From positions 1-6,161 of the forward strand of contig JANXYA010000050.1 of NCBI GenBank assembly GCA_025350345.1: 6,161 nucleotides of DNA, read 5' to 3'. The stretch comes from Gammaproteobacteria bacterium. GTDB lineage: Bacteria > Pseudomonadota > Gammaproteobacteria > Steroidobacterales > Steroidobacteraceae. The position numbers and the translations under genes are program-made. This document shows, piece after piece, positions 5,140 through 6,161 of this stretch. Numbering within the stretch: position 1 is the first letter of the stretch; every line of letters begins with the position of its first letter. Below the pieces are notes generated by a model. It saw only the letters and a list, made by a program, of their open reading frames with translations, was not told the origin of the DNA and searched no databases.

Positions 5140-6161
5140 ATGGTATTTAACACACTCACTTTTGCAGTGTTCTTCGCGCTTGTGCTCGCGCTGCACTCTC
5201 TGCCGCTCCCGTGGAAGACTCGCAAGATAAACCTGCTGCTCGCGAGCTACGTGTTCTACGCCGCCTGGAACCCGCCGTTCATCCTCTTGCTGTGGATCTC
5301 GACCATCGTCGACTGGTTCGCAGCCCAGGCGCTGGTGCGGGCCGAGGGCGCAGCGAAGCGGCGCGCCTGGATGCTGCTGTCGGTGGTGGCGAACCTCGGC
5401 ATGCTGATGTATTTCAAGTACGGCACTTTCCTGCTGCACAATTTTTCCGCGCTGATGTCCGGGTTCGGCATCGCCTACCACCCGCCCGAGTTCGACATCG
5501 TGCTGCCGGTCGGCATCTCCTTCTACACCTTCGCGACGATGTCCTACACGCTCGATGTCTACCTGCGCCGCGCCCTGCCCGCGCGCAATTTCCTGGACTA
5601 CGCCCTGTTCGTGACGTTCTTTCCGCACCTGGTGGCCGGCCCCATCATGCGGCCCACCGAGCTCGTGCCACAGTTCGAGCAGGAGCGGCGCGCGAGCGCG
5701 CAGCAGCTGCGATTCGGGCTGGCGCTGATGACGCTCGGCCTGTTCCAGAAGGTCGTTCTGGCCGACACTTTTCTATCGAACGCGGCCGAGAGGGTCTACG
5801 ACGCCACCCGCGCGCCCGGGGCCCTCGACGCCTGGGCCGGCACCCTGGCCTTCAGTGGGCAGATCTTCTGCGATTTCGCGGGCTACTCCACGACCGCGAT
5901 CGGTGCCGCCCTGTGCCTCGGCATTGCGATGCCCGACAATTTTCGCTTTCCCTACGCCGCGGTCGGCTTTTCGGACTTCTGGCGTCGCTGGCACATCACG
6001 CTGTCCTCCTGGCTGCGGGACTATCTGTACATTCCGCTGGGTGGCAACCGTCACGGCCCGGCGCGCACCTACGCCGCGCTGATGGGCACGATGCTGCTGG
6101 GCGGGCTGTGGCACGGCGCGAACTGGACCTTCGTGGTCTGGGGCGGGTTGCATGGTTTGTA
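5140..6161 (+). CDS. MBOAT family O-acyltransferase (AlgI/DltB type), 3' truncated by window
   Basis: The frame starts at ATG 5140 and stays open to the window edge, giving the first 340 residues of a protein usually about 460–520 long. Membrane-bound O-acyltransferases move an acyl group, typically acetyl, across the inner membrane for transfer to polysaccharides such as alginate or to teichoic acids. Diagnostic features are the N-terminus MVFNTLTFAVFFALVLAL and NLLLASYVFYAAWNPPF with several hydrophobic helices, PVGISFYTF at 123–131, HLVAGPIMRPTEL near 163–175, DFAGYS near 245–250, and FSDFWRRWHITLSSWLRDY with His285. GGLWHGANWTF carries His325, which corresponds to the conserved catalytic histidine of the family. 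The start is supported because family members begin with this kind of MxFN motif, though the ribosome site is weak (GGGAT about ten bases upstream). The polymer acetylated is unknown. A partner such as an AlgJ/AlgX-like SGNH protein would be expected downstream, outside the window. Confidence 0.93.
   Translation, partial: MVFNTLTFAVFFALVLALHSLPLPWKTRKINLLLASYVFYAAWNPPFILLLWISTIVDWFAAQALVRAEGAAKRRAWMLLSVVANLGMLMYFKYGTFLLHNFSALMSGFGIAYHPPEFDIVLPVGISFYTFATMSYTLDVYLRRALPARNFLDYALFVTFFPHLVAGPIMRPTELVPQFEQERRASAQQLRFGLALMTLGLFQKVVLADTFLSNAAERVYDATRAPGALDAWAGTLAFSGQIFCDFAGYSTTAIGAALCLGIAMPDNFRFPYAAVGFSDFWRRWHITLSSWLRDYLYIPLGGNRHGPARTYAALMGTMLLGGLWHGANWTFVVWGGLHGL

Noticed and set aside
4916..5140. 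A 74-residue plus-strand frame whose stop overlaps the acyltransferase start as TGATG
   Set aside because: The overlap looks like coupling, but the peptide is arginine-rich, has no recognisable motif and no ribosome site, so it is probably chance.

Overview
The window is GC-rich throughout and reads like a gammaproteobacterial chromosome. This rests on the order DUF4390 gene – NtrY-type kinase gene – NtrX-type regulator gene, an arrangement known from many gammaproteobacteria (often downstream of rsmB). The exact taxon cannot be fixed from this sequence. The window holds five complete protein genes and one partial gene. I see no rRNA, tRNA, CRISPR array or insertion sequence.

Positions 32–4136 form a tight plus-strand operon. 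A secreted or periplasmic DUF4390 protein is followed by a four-helix membrane sensor kinase (NtrY-like) whose start overlaps the preceding gene. A response regulator (NtrX-like) follows, joined to the kinase gene by an ATGA stop/start overlap. The kinase keeps all of its catalytic boxes. The regulator keeps the phosphorylation site and the Fis-type DNA-binding helix, but its central sigma-54 AAA+ domain has lost the Walker A lysine, the Walker B aspartate, the GAFTGA loop and apparently the arginine fingers. The pair therefore most likely works as a membrane signal sensor feeding a phosphorylation-controlled DNA-binding protein, not a sigma-54 activator.

Positions 4189–4823 hold a minus-strand type II toxin–antitoxin module, convergent with the operon: an AbrB-fold VapB antitoxin followed by a PIN-domain VapC ribonuclease, overlapping by GTGA. 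It is less GC-rich than the operon. Its upstream region (about 4844–4906) has a perfect 7-bp inverted repeat enclosing a -10-like TATAAA, short direct repeats and a separate perfect 9-bp inverted repeat. These are good candidates for an autoregulatory operator and a small hairpin.

Positions 4907–5139 have no gene I can support. From 5140 to the right edge runs the N-terminal 340 residues of a membrane-bound O-acyltransferase (MBOAT, AlgI/DltB type), cut off by the window end just after its conserved active-site histidine. It probably acetylates an extracellular polysaccharide, but its partners lie outside the window.

Nothing here is convincingly a wholly new system. The most unusual point is the depth of decay of the NtrX ATPase domain beside an intact kinase.
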